This document shows, piece after piece, positions 16,025 through 22,369 of a DNA stretch of 23,415 nucleotides (positions are counted from its first letter, which is position 1; every line of letters starts with the position of its first letter). A program made the translations under genes and the position numbers. The notes beneath the pieces are model-generated. The model was given only the letters and a program-made list of their open reading frames with translations, ran no database searches and was not told the origin of the DNA. The stretch comes from an uncultured Acetatifactor sp. (GTDB lineage: Bacteria > Bacillota > Clostridia > Lachnospirales > Lachnospiraceae). The DNA lies in NCBI GenBank assembly GCA_910580225.1, contig CAJTXE010000007.1, positions 116,620 through 140,034 of the forward strand. The letters are read 5' to 3'.

Positions 16025-16053
16025 ATAATATCAAATTACAACTGCTTTGTCAA
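16025..16053 (-). promoter_or_regulatory. Near-consensus sigma-A promoter for ABC cassette 1
   Basis: On the minus strand TTGACA (16048-16053), a 17-nt spacer and TATTAT (16025-16030) form the best promoter in the window; TATAAT overlaps immediately downstream. The start of transcription would be near 16018, only about 7 nt before the terminator-like hairpin. The surrounding 80 bp are strongly AT-rich. Confidence 0.75.
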
Positions 16054-16104
16054 TAGTTAAAAATATTTTCAGATAATTTTATTATTTTTCCGAAATTTAT
16101 ACAT

Positions 16105-17238
16105 TCATTTCCAGGCCTGATACAACTGGGCGATCACCTGCTCGATGGGCGCCTTCCTGATTTCCACATCCAGAATACCCTCCGCCCGGGACAGCATTCC
16201 CAACAGGGTTTTCATGGACAGGCCGGACAGGTCCACTTCAAATTCAAACACCCCATGTTTCCCGCCCAGAAGCCTGCAGCCCTCCAGTTCCGGCATCCTG
16301 CCGTCTGTGGTGACGGTAAAATGTGTCAGATTGCCCGTGATATCCCGCAGTCCGTCGAAGCTCCCGTCAAAGGCAAGCTTTCCGTCCGAAATCATCAGGA
16401 TTCTCCGGGCCATCTCCTCCAGATCATCCATGTCATGACTGGTTACCAGAATCGTCACGCCTTCTTCCCGGTTTATCCGTTTCAGGAATTCTATCATCTG
16501 GCGTTTTGCCACCACATCCAGTCCCAGGGTAGGCTCATCCAACAGAATCAGCTCCGGCGAATGCAGCAGCATCATGGCCAGATCCGCCCGCATCCGCTGC
16601 CCCAGGGACAGTTCCCTGGCAAAGGTGTTCCGGATTTCCCCCATATCCAGAAGCTCCGTGACCATGTCCAGGTTGCGCTTGTACATCTCATCCGGGATGT
16701 CCCAAACCACCTTTTTCCACGCAAAACTCTGTATCACAGGATGGTCCCACCAAAGCTCTGTCCGATTGCCGAACAGCACTCCCAGTTTTTTCATCAGGGC
16801 GATCCGCTCCTTCTCCGGCGACATGCCCAGTACGGACAGGTCTCCGGATGTGGGCTGAAGCATGCCGGACAGCAGCTTCATGGTGGTGCTTTTGCCGGCT
16901 CCGTTTGGCCCTGCGTAGGCCACAAATTCGCCCCGGCCGATCTGAAAAGAGACATTGTCCAGGGCAGTCACGGTAGTCTTCTCCTGTCTGAAAATTCTTT
17001 TGCGTTTCTCTTTCGAGAACATACGTTCTTTCCCGGAAGCGCCTGTTCCTTCCATTACATTTTCTCTTGCATTTTCCTTTTTCGGGCCTTGTTCCTGTCC
17101 GGATACCCTTTCCTTTTGCGTAATATTATCTCTCCTCTGCCATCTGGTGAATGTCTTGCTCACGGACTCCATTCTGACTGCAATATCCTTAGGAGCGATG
17201 GCCCCCTGAAACATATCTGTTAATTCCTTTTTTGACAT
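16105..17238 (-). CDS. ABC transporter ATP-binding protein (COG4586-like, long form), cassette 2
   Basis: This is the ATPase for the two cassette 2 permeases. Motifs are Walker A GPNGAGKST (110-118), LFGNRTELWWDHPVIQSF (Q-loop region, COG4586 hallmark), signature LSLGQRM (210-216), Walker B LILLDEPTLGLD (230-241) and H-loop TSHDM (H268). A C-terminal domain of about 90 residues (LTHFTVTTDGRMP onward) is kept, unlike in the cassette 1 ATPase. Residues 34-88, between SKTFTRW and VTALDNVSF, form a Lys/Glu-rich insertion longer than the usual loop there. The start at 17238 has AAAGGA 10 nt upstream and places 50 nt of overlap with the preceding permease. A start at 17214 would reduce this to 26 nt. 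A terminator follows at 15964-16011. Confidence 0.92.
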   Translation of the reverse strand: MSKKELTDMFQGAIAPKDIAVRMESVSKTFTRWQRRDNITQKERVSGQEQGPKKENARENVMEGTGASGKERMFSKEKRKRIFRQEKTTVTALDNVSFQIGRGEFVAYAGPNGAGKSTTMKLLSGMLQPTSGDLSVLGMSPEKERIALMKKLGVLFGNRTELWWDHPVIQSFAWKKVVWDIPDEMYKRNLDMVTELLDMGEIRNTFARELSLGQRMRADLAMMLLHSPELILLDEPTLGLDVVAKRQMIEFLKRINREEGVTILVTSHDMDDLEEMARRILMISDGKLAFDGSFDGLRDITGNLTHFTVTTDGRMPELEGCRLLGGKHGVFEFEVDLSGLSMKTLLGMLSRAEGILDVEIRKAPIEQVIAQLYQAWK

Positions 17239-18097
17239 AATATCGAAATCCTTTCCTGAAAAAATAAGCGGCGCACAGCGACAGCAGCAGTGCGAATACC
17301 GCCGGATAACATGCTTCCAATGTATTTGCCTTTCCCAGTAAAATCACCGTGGGGAACCAGGCCGTCAGCCCTGCAGGGAAAATCGTCAGCAGGGGATACC
17401 GGATGTACAGCGGCATGCCGGACAGGGGAAATGTCATGGCATGGCCCATGCTGTAAACCACGGTGCTGCAGATCTCCTCGCACTGTACCGGCGCATAGAA
17501 CGTAAGGCTTGCGAACAGGTAGGAGGAGGCTGCCACGATTACCATGCTGATCAGCAGCTGCAGCAGAAGCGCCCCGGGCCACCACCAGGGAAGAACCGTC
17601 TCCATTTGCCGTACTGCCACCCACAGCATGGCCATGCCCGACAGGAAGCTGCCGGAACCGGTAAAGGGAAAAATCCCCACTGTCAGCTGCACCCCATAAG
17701 ACAGAGGCATGATAAACATGTGCTCCCACTGTCCCCTGCCGATGATTCTGCTTGGAAACAGGGCATTGCAGCCCCCCATCATATTGAGGAAGCCCATCAC
17801 GATATTGCCGTAAGCCAGCATGAACAGCACCTCAAATTTATCCATGCCGCCGATACCGCCGAATTTCCATGCCAGCAGAAAAATGCCGGAAATGGAGGAT
17901 ATGTTGGAGACCATATCAGCGGTAATCACAATGGCCATAAATTTTCCGTCCCGCATCAGGGAGGCCAAATCCATCCGGGCATAGATTCCCAACAGCTGAA
18001 AATAGCGCCTGATTCCCCGCAGCGCCCTCCCTTTGTGAAGGGGGGTGTTTCTCACTGCGCCGTTTTCCCCAACTGCTTTGTTTTTCTCATTATCCAC
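17189..18097 (-). CDS. ABC-2 type transporter permease, cassette 2 (second gene)
   Basis: This is a membrane subunit of 302 residues with about six hydrophobic segments after a 28-residue basic N-terminus (GIRRYFQLLGIYARMDLASLM begins the conserved part). Features shared with the two-permease COG4586-linked cassettes are FEVLFMLAYGNIVMGFLNM, LFPSRIIGRGQWEHMFIMPL and the late FPLSGMPLYIRYPLLTIFPAGLTAWFP stretch. It resembles COG3694 more than COG4587. The start is GTG at 18097 with GGTGAG 5 nt upstream, overlapping the previous stop by 8 nt. The 3' end overlaps the ATPase start by 50 nt. These overlaps imply one tightly coupled operon. Confidence 0.82.
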   Translation of the reverse strand: MDNEKNKAVGENGAVRNTPLHKGRALRGIRRYFQLLGIYARMDLASLMRDGKFMAIVITADMVSNISSISGIFLLAWKFGGIGGMDKFEVLFMLAYGNIVMGFLNMMGGCNALFPSRIIGRGQWEHMFIMPLSYGVQLTVGIFPFTGSGSFLSGMAMLWVAVRQMETVLPWWWPGALLLQLLISMVIVAASSYLFASLTFYAPVQCEEICSTVVYSMGHAMTFPLSGMPLYIRYPLLTIFPAGLTAWFPTVILLGKANTLEACYPAVFALLLSLCAAYFFRKGFRYYVKKGINRYVSGGHRS

Positions 18098-18860
18098 CGA
18101 AACTCACCATCCTTTCTCTGGACCTGCGGAACCACACCACCGCCCAGGCCCACATCACAAGGTTCCAGAATATCTGTACCGGGATCACCTCCCAGGCCTT
18201 TGCGCTTCCCACATACAAAGACAGAAATGCCCCGCCCATGCTGCCGAAGGGCTGATAGCGGATCCAACGCTCCAGTCCAAAGGGCAGTATTTGAAAGGGA
18301 ATTACCGTACCCGAGAAAAAGGATACCACAGCCTTCCTGATCACATAGACAGGCCAGGAGACATTGCGCAGTCTGATGGTGACGCAGAAAAACACAAACT
18401 CAAAGGCAAAGCCAAGGGACACGCTAAGGACCAGAGACGGAATCGCCCACAGCGTGCCGGGCAGTATTCTGATCCCCAGAAGGGGAGCCGCCAGGAACAT
18501 GGGCAGCGAAAACAGGAGCAGCATGGGACCCCATTTTCCCAGAGTCCTTGAAATTACCTGCCCGAATACAGGCAGGGGGCGGGTAAACATCTCCGCGCTT
18601 CTTGTATCGTAATTCCATGCTGTCAGATATGTATTTACAGTCATCATATCCGTCAGCAAGGCATTGACATAGGTGTAGCTTAAAAGCTGTGATACGGACA
18701 TTTCCGCCTGGTACCCGCTCTCCGTAAGGGTTTTCCAGATAAACATCAGCGGAACCAGGTAGATGACCTTCATCACGATATCCGGCAGCAGATACAGAAT
18801 ACCGCCTCCGTTTTTTTCCTGTACGGCCATACCAGCCGTCGCAATATATTTACGAACCAT
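18090..18860 (-). CDS. ABC-2 type transporter permease, cassette 2 (first gene)
   Basis: This membrane subunit of 256 residues has about six hydrophobic segments. It starts MVRKYIATAGMAVQEKNGG, then IVMKVIYLVPLMFIWKTL. The stretch QLLSYTYVNALLTDMM...YDTRSAEMFTRPLPVFGQVISRTLG places a two-permease-system loop after the second membrane segment, and FFSGTVIPFQILPFGLERWIRYQPF is a typical COG4587-type late segment. The ATG at 18860 has AGAGAGG about 5 nt upstream. It is the first gene of cassette 2. A strong terminator stands only about 80 nt upstream and no convincing promoter is seen in between. Confidence 0.82.
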   Translation of the reverse strand: MVRKYIATAGMAVQEKNGGGILYLLPDIVMKVIYLVPLMFIWKTLTESGYQAEMSVSQLLSYTYVNALLTDMMTVNTYLTAWNYDTRSAEMFTRPLPVFGQVISRTLGKWGPMLLLFSLPMFLAAPLLGIRILPGTLWAIPSLVLSVSLGFAFEFVFFCVTIRLRNVSWPVYVIRKAVVSFFSGTVIPFQILPFGLERWIRYQPFGSMGGAFLSLYVGSAKAWEVIPVQIFWNLVMWAWAVVWFRRSRERMVSFGG

Positions 18861-18941
18861 TTTTCCTCTCTTTCTGCCGCCGCAGCATTTGATTTTTTCG
18901 GTGAATGGGCGGCTTTTATTCTGCTGCTTATTTCAGGGCAT

Positions 18942-18981
18942 AAAAATACCCTGCACAGACTGTTTTTGTCCGCGCAGGGTA
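18942..18981 (-). terminator. Strong Rho-independent terminator upstream of ABC cassette 2
   Basis: On the minus strand TACCCTGCGCGGAC (18968-18981) pairs along 14 positions, two of them G-U, with GTCTGTGCAGGGTA (18947-18960) around a 7-nt loop, then TTTTT (18942-18946). It ends the transcript of the 58-residue gene. A third arm, GCCCTG, just downstream could compete for GCAGGG, so regulated read-through into cassette 2 is possible. Confidence 0.8.
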
Positions 18982-19038
18982 CTGGTTTCCGGTTATCATC
19001 CGAGCCATGACAGTATATGCTGTTTCACATATATTTTA

Positions 19039-19215
19039 TCACACAACCGTCATGCTTCCACTTGTCCCGTCCCACGATGAGCAGCGCACAAAACAATCCG
19101 TTTCCTGAAAAAGGGCATAGTTGTCCCCTGAAACCGCTGCTTTGTAACCGAAGCTGCGTACAATATCACTGCCGTGAAATAATTCCTTATCCAGAAGCAC
19201 TTCATATCGTTTCAT
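19039..19215 (-). CDS. Small orphan protein, 58 residues
   Basis: I recognise no family. The frame from ATG 19215 (MKRYEVLLDKELFHGSDIV...) to TGA 19039 has GGTGAG 4 nt upstream, preceded by GGAAAGG. It has its own promoter at 19250-19278 and a strong terminator at 18942-18981, so it looks like a complete single-gene unit. The product is soluble with mixed charge; it has two cysteines near the C-terminus (TDCFVRCSSWDG) and ends SGSMTVV. The cysteine pair might bind metal or be redox active, which is speculation. A GTG or TTG extension upstream is possible but unnecessary. Confidence 0.65.
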   Translation of the reverse strand: MKRYEVLLDKELFHGSDIVRSFGYKAAVSGDNYALFQETDCFVRCSSWDGTSGSMTVV

Positions 19216-19249
19216 ACGTCTCACCGCCTTTCCTGTCAAATTCCTGTTT

Positions 19250-19278
19250 ATTTTACCACCATTTCAGTGGTTTTACAA
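19250..19278 (-). promoter_or_regulatory. Promoter with operator-like dyad for the 58-residue gene
   Basis: On the minus strand TTGTAA (19273-19278), a 17-nt spacer and TAAAAT (19250-19255) form a good promoter. The spacer is filled by the inverted repeat ACCAC-7-GTGGT (19255-19271), the usual place for a repressor site. The predicted leader is only about 28 nt. Confidence 0.65.
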
Positions 19279-19304
19279 CTCTTTTTTCAGATTTTTGTAT
19301 CAGA

Positions 19305-19712
19305 TTAGCCTTTATGATTTACATACTGCATGTCTGTCCTCTGGATGTGATTGATCAGCCAGGTGATAAGGAAACCAAGAAGATCTTCCACAAATGCATT
19401 CTGGCTTTCTCCGTCCTCTCCCATATCATCCAGATCAAACTGCATCAGGCTTTCTTCAAAGCTGCGGTGCAGGGCAGCATGTTCCGCAATACGGTCATAG
19501 TGAATCTGCTCCAGATAGGCCTCCTCGTGGGAAAAATGTATTCTGGTATAATCAATCAGTTCGGAAATCAGGCTGTTGAGTTTCTCTGTTTTGTCGACCA
19601 GAAGATTGTCATTTAACAGCTCGTGGGTTTCCCCGGCCAGGGAGAACAGTTTTCCATGTTCCTGGTCAATGGCTTCAATGCCTGTGTAATATTCCGGTTT
19701 CATTTCGTACAT
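19305..19712 (-). CDS. Bacteriohemerythrin
   Basis: This is a 135-residue four-helix-bundle, O2-binding di-iron protein, the normal size for a stand-alone bacteriohemerythrin. All seven iron ligands are visible: H19 in IDQEHGKLF, H59 and E63 in IHFSHEE, H78 and H82 in EHAALH, and H122 with D127 in NHIQRTD. Such proteins store, deliver or scavenge oxygen; in an anaerobe, protection against O2 is likely. The start at 19712 has GGAGG 9 nt upstream, whereas a frame to 19790 runs through the promoter. It is transcribed alone from 19756-19784 and diverges from the zinc-ribbon gene. Confidence 0.93.
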   Translation of the reverse strand: MYEMKPEYYTGIEAIDQEHGKLFSLAGETHELLNDNLLVDKTEKLNSLISELIDYTRIHFSHEEAYLEQIHYDRIAEHAALHRSFEESLMQFDLDDMGEDGESQNAFVEDLLGFLITWLINHIQRTDMQYVNHKG

Positions 19713-19755
19713 AATGAAGATCCTCCTGTATACATTGTCTTTAGAACTGATCTCT

Positions 19756-19784
19756 ATTGTAACGCTTTTGCAGACGAGAATCAA
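19756..19784 (-). promoter_or_regulatory. Promoter for the bacteriohemerythrin gene
   Basis: On the minus strand TTGATT (19779-19784), a 17-nt spacer and TACAAT (19756-19761) match the sigma-A consensus in four and five of six bases. The leader is about 37 nt and ends in the ribosome site ACAGGAGG. Confidence 0.7.
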
Positions 19785-19919
19785 GGGCATAAAGTTCCCT
19801 ATTTGTGTTTCTGTTTTTGCGCGTTATTGTTCATGCATTTACGGTTTCTCTGCCTGACGTAACATGGCGCATTTCACGGAATTCTTTAAAATCTTCTTTC
19901 ATACAGATACCGCAAAGTA

Positions 19920-19948
19920 TAGACTTTCAGACGAAAAGAGGATATACT
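19920..19948 (+). promoter_or_regulatory. Candidate promoter for the zinc-ribbon/P-loop gene
   Basis: TAGACT (19920-19925), a 17-nt spacer and TATACT (19943-19948) match the consensus in four and five of six bases. Transcription would start near 19955, about 70 nt before the start codon at 20024. This is the only plus-strand gene of the window, so it needs a promoter here. Confidence 0.5.
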
Positions 19949-20023
19949 GGGGAAAGATGTGGTGCTGCCCGGATCAGGGGACTGTTACAGACAATATAAA
20001 ACAGGAAGGAAAATGATGTCAAA

Positions 20024-20638
20024 ATGATCGGAATTTGTGCAAAATGCGGGAATTATGAATGGGATAAGACGGTCAGAGACAATGAAATCATCTGTCCCAA
20101 ATGCGGAAACCGGTGGCCTTTTGTGAAGCTGCCCCTCTTTATTTTGACCGGATGCAGCGGTGTGGGGAAAACCACCACTGCCATGGAGATCATACGGCGG
20201 AGAGTGGAATTCACGGTATTGGACAAGGATATGTTTTATTGTATTATGCCCCATGAGACGGAGGCGGACCACTACGATCAGGTGGAACAGGTGGGAAGTC
20301 TGTCAAAAAATCTTATGCAGACCGGAAAGCCTGTTCTGTGGACCATGGCAGGCAATCTGGACAAGCTCCCCAAAACCTATAACAGCCGGTTTTTCCGGGA
20401 AATCCGCTGCCTTGCCCTGGTATGCGACAGGGAGCTGCTCCGGAACCGCATGCGGGAAGGCAGAGGAATCCAGGATGAAAACTGGATACAGAGTTCCATT
20501 GACTACAATGAATACTTCAAAACCCATAATACATTGGGAGAAACGGCTTTTGAGACCTTTGACATCACCGGGAAAACGGTGGCGGAAACCGCGGATTATG
20601 TGGTGGAATGGGTCAGAAGGTTTCCGTTTCCCAAATAG
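20024..20638 (+). CDS. Zinc-ribbon P-loop NTPase, probable small-molecule kinase
   Basis: This is a 204-residue cytoplasmic protein. Residues 5-27 form a zinc ribbon (CAKC at 5-8, CPKC at 24-27). A P-loop follows at once: FILTGCSGVGKTT (Walker A 43-50). VLDKDMFYCI is likely the acceptor-side strand, and DRELLRNRMREGRGIQDENW resembles the LID/arginine region of small kinases of the AAA_33/gluconate-kinase type. The substrate is unknown. The ATG at 20024 lies 14 nt from GGAAGG, which is far. A closer ATG at 20016 opens a three-codon frame (ATG TCA AAA TGA) whose stop overlaps the true start, so coupling is possible. It diverges from bacteriohemerythrin and converges on DUF4303. Confidence 0.75.
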   Translation: MIGICAKCGNYEWDKTVRDNEIICPKCGNRWPFVKLPLFILTGCSGVGKTTTAMEIIRRRVEFTVLDKDMFYCIMPHETEADHYDQVEQVGSLSKNLMQTGKPVLWTMAGNLDKLPKTYNSRFFREIRCLALVCDRELLRNRMREGRGIQDENWIQSSIDYNEYFKTHNTLGETAFETFDITGKTVAETADYVVEWVRRFPFPK

Positions 20639-20681
20639 TCACCCGGGGCGCATAATTACAACTGTATGGCAGCCCTGTTGC

Positions 20682-21296
20682 TTATCCGTTAAAAGTTCTT
20701 ACCCAAGTCTGAAACTGCTCATACTGTTCCGGAGTGTTGAGCCTCCGGACGGAGACGTCCTCGATTTCCGGCGTCCGATCATCGTCGGACATGGAGATAA
20801 AGCAGACAATCTCCGGGCCAAAGACCCCCTCTGCCCGCAGCCTCTCGAAAACACAGGCTGCCGTCTCCAAGAGCAGTTCCTGAAATCTCTCATGGACTTC
20901 GTCATAGGTATCTTCATCTGCATCGGATAAGGTTTCTTCCTGGTTGTAGAGCTGTTGGCTGACCTGATTTAGTTCGCTGTCAGTCCCATCAGAGTAACCC
21001 CACTCGTCTGGAATATAGCGGTTCAGACTGAAGGAACCGTCCGCCACCTGGTCCACAAACTCCTTGGGCCAGTACTTCCGTAATTCCGCCAGACGTTTCG
21101 GTGTCCGGTCCTTCTTGTCCCGCTTTGCCAGGGATTCCTCTGTATTCACTGCCAGGAAAAGGGTAATACAGTCGCTGTCGGTGACCAGGGCCGCACTGTA
21201 GATGTGCTCCTTCCCAATTTCCCGGCGAATCTTCTCCATAGCGTGCCGTACAGCGTTCTCAATAGTGGGTTGTAGAGCTAAGAAAAAATGTTCCAT
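20682..21296 (-). CDS. DUF4303-like protein
   Basis: This is a soluble, acidic 204-residue protein without signal or membrane segments. The pattern fits DUF4303: an N-terminal helix (IENAVRHAMEKIRREIG), a strand with YSAALVTDSDCITLFLAVNTEESL, a central YIPDEWGYSDG segment resembling the family's RW.P.EW.Y block, and a C-terminal alpha/beta part ending in DVSVRRLNTPEQYEQF. DUF4303 proteins have no proven activity; some occur near polymorphic toxin loci, but no toxin is seen here. It starts 6 nt after the DUF1848 stop with only a weak AAGG site, so translation is probably coupled to it. Confidence 0.6.
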   Translation of the reverse strand: MEHFFLALQPTIENAVRHAMEKIRREIGKEHIYSAALVTDSDCITLFLAVNTEESLAKRDKKDRTPKRLAELRKYWPKEFVDQVADGSFSLNRYIPDEWGYSDGTDSELNQVSQQLYNQEETLSDADEDTYDEVHERFQELLLETAACVFERLRAEGVFGPEIVCFISMSDDDRTPEIEDVSVRRLNTPEQYEQFQTWVRTFNG

Positions 21297-21302
21297 ATCT
21301 GA

Positions 21303-22265
21303 TTATTTAACCTTACTTTTTGTCAAATTGGGGGAAAAGGCTTCCTGCTCTTCCTTCAATGACTTTACCTTTCTCTCCGTGACTTTATCCTTTTCTGTAA
21401 CTGTTCCGCACAAAATGGGAGAATTCACATCATATCGCTTACCGTTTTGCGCTGCACTTTCCTGACTGAAGTTTGCATAGCAATATTGGCATCCGTTTTT
21501 ACAGGTATTGTATGTACCCACCTCAATACTTTCAACGCAGCCGCATTCTTTTCTTTGATTTTTGTCTTTCTCTGCACGAATTTTATACCCGATGATTTTC
21601 TCAATCAATTCCCTGTCAATGCAGGAATTATGTTCGATTCCACAGGCAGACAAATCCACCGTTTCTGCGCATGTGGCAACTTTCATCTCATGCCTGGCTG
21701 CAATGGATGCGATTTCTCCTGCAAATGCGGTTAAAGCAGTTTCCGGCAGGAAAAAGGAATCCAGGGCCTTCATGGTTTTCTTCGTCTTGGTATAGATATC
21801 CACAAAACTGATAACGCATTTGGATGTGTACCCGTGCAATTCTTCTGCAATCTGCGAAAACGCTTTTATATGGTATTCAGGGCTGTATTTCTTTGTAAAA
21901 ATAATGGGATCATATCTCCAGACCACCCTATCCTTACCGATTTTATCCGACAATGTTTGAAAGATCGGAATCATGGTTTTCTTCTTGTGGGGGACATTGC
22001 ATTCTATGTCACGGCCAAAGCCGGTAAGCGTAAACTGAAAATAATATTGATAGGCATTCAGTTCGTCTAGCCTTGCCAGCATCGGTTCCGGATTTTTCGT
22101 CCAAAAGACAATACAGTCCACAAGTTCCGGAGACAGCATAATTTTACTGATCTGATGTGGATTTATGGGATTGCGTACATACAGATACCCCTCCCTGATT
22201 CGATTCAAAAACCATTCGGAATAGTAATTGGGGATGTCGGTTCTGCGGCTGACACTTAAAATCAC
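21303..22265 (-). CDS. DUF1848 family protein with C-terminal CX3CX2C cluster
   Basis: The protein starts ILSVSRRTDIPNYYSEWF and has VDCIVFWTKNPEPML, YYFQFTLTGFGRDIE and VVWRYDPIIF, all hallmarks of DUF1848. The C-terminal part holds eight cysteines, including CGC (241-243) and CKNGCQYC (C255, C259, C262), which has exactly the CX3CX2C spacing of radical SAM enzymes. An iron-sulfur enzyme is likely; the reaction is unknown. I choose the GTG at 22265 because AGGAG lies 7 nt upstream and relatives start at this residue. A frame to 22310 lacks a ribosome site. The predicted 320 residues are normal. The gene appears more AT-rich than its neighbours. Confidence 0.85.
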   Translation of the reverse strand: MILSVSRRTDIPNYYSEWFLNRIREGYLYVRNPINPHQISKIMLSPELVDCIVFWTKNPEPMLARLDELNAYQYYFQFTLTGFGRDIECNVPHKKKTMIPIFQTLSDKIGKDRVVWRYDPIIFTKKYSPEYHIKAFSQIAEELHGYTSKCVISFVDIYTKTKKTMKALDSFFLPETALTAFAGEIASIAARHEMKVATCAETVDLSACGIEHNSCIDRELIEKIIGYKIRAEKDKNQRKECGCVESIEVGTYNTCKNGCQYCYANFSQESAAQNGKRYDVNSPILCGTVTEKDKVTERKVKSLKEEQEAFSPNLTKSKVK

Positions 22266-22369
22266 TGCACTGCTCCTCTCCGCTTTTCTGTTACACATAC
22301 GTTTATACATGCCATGTTTTTGGGCAGGCCCTGCTTTCCCAGTGCAGGCTTTTCACCCGCTTCCCTTCC

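Noticed and set aside
19211..19239. TTGACA-17-TATGAA on the minus strand
   Set aside because: It would start inside the 58-residue gene and its -10 covers the start codon; the upstream TTGTAA-17-TAAAAT fits the gene better.
19805..19999. Plus-strand 64-codon frame before the zinc-ribbon gene
   Set aside because: No ribosome site; it spans the proposed promoter and leader.
19957..20016. Leaderless-looking 19-codon frame (MWCCPDQG...) ending at the zinc-ribbon gene start
   Set aside because: No ribosome site and no composition support; mere openness over 60 nt is expected by chance.
22266..22369. Hairpin GCCTGC...GCAGGGC as a terminator after the bile salt hydrolase
   Set aside because: The stem has a bulge and is followed by CTGCCCAAAAA, not a T-run.
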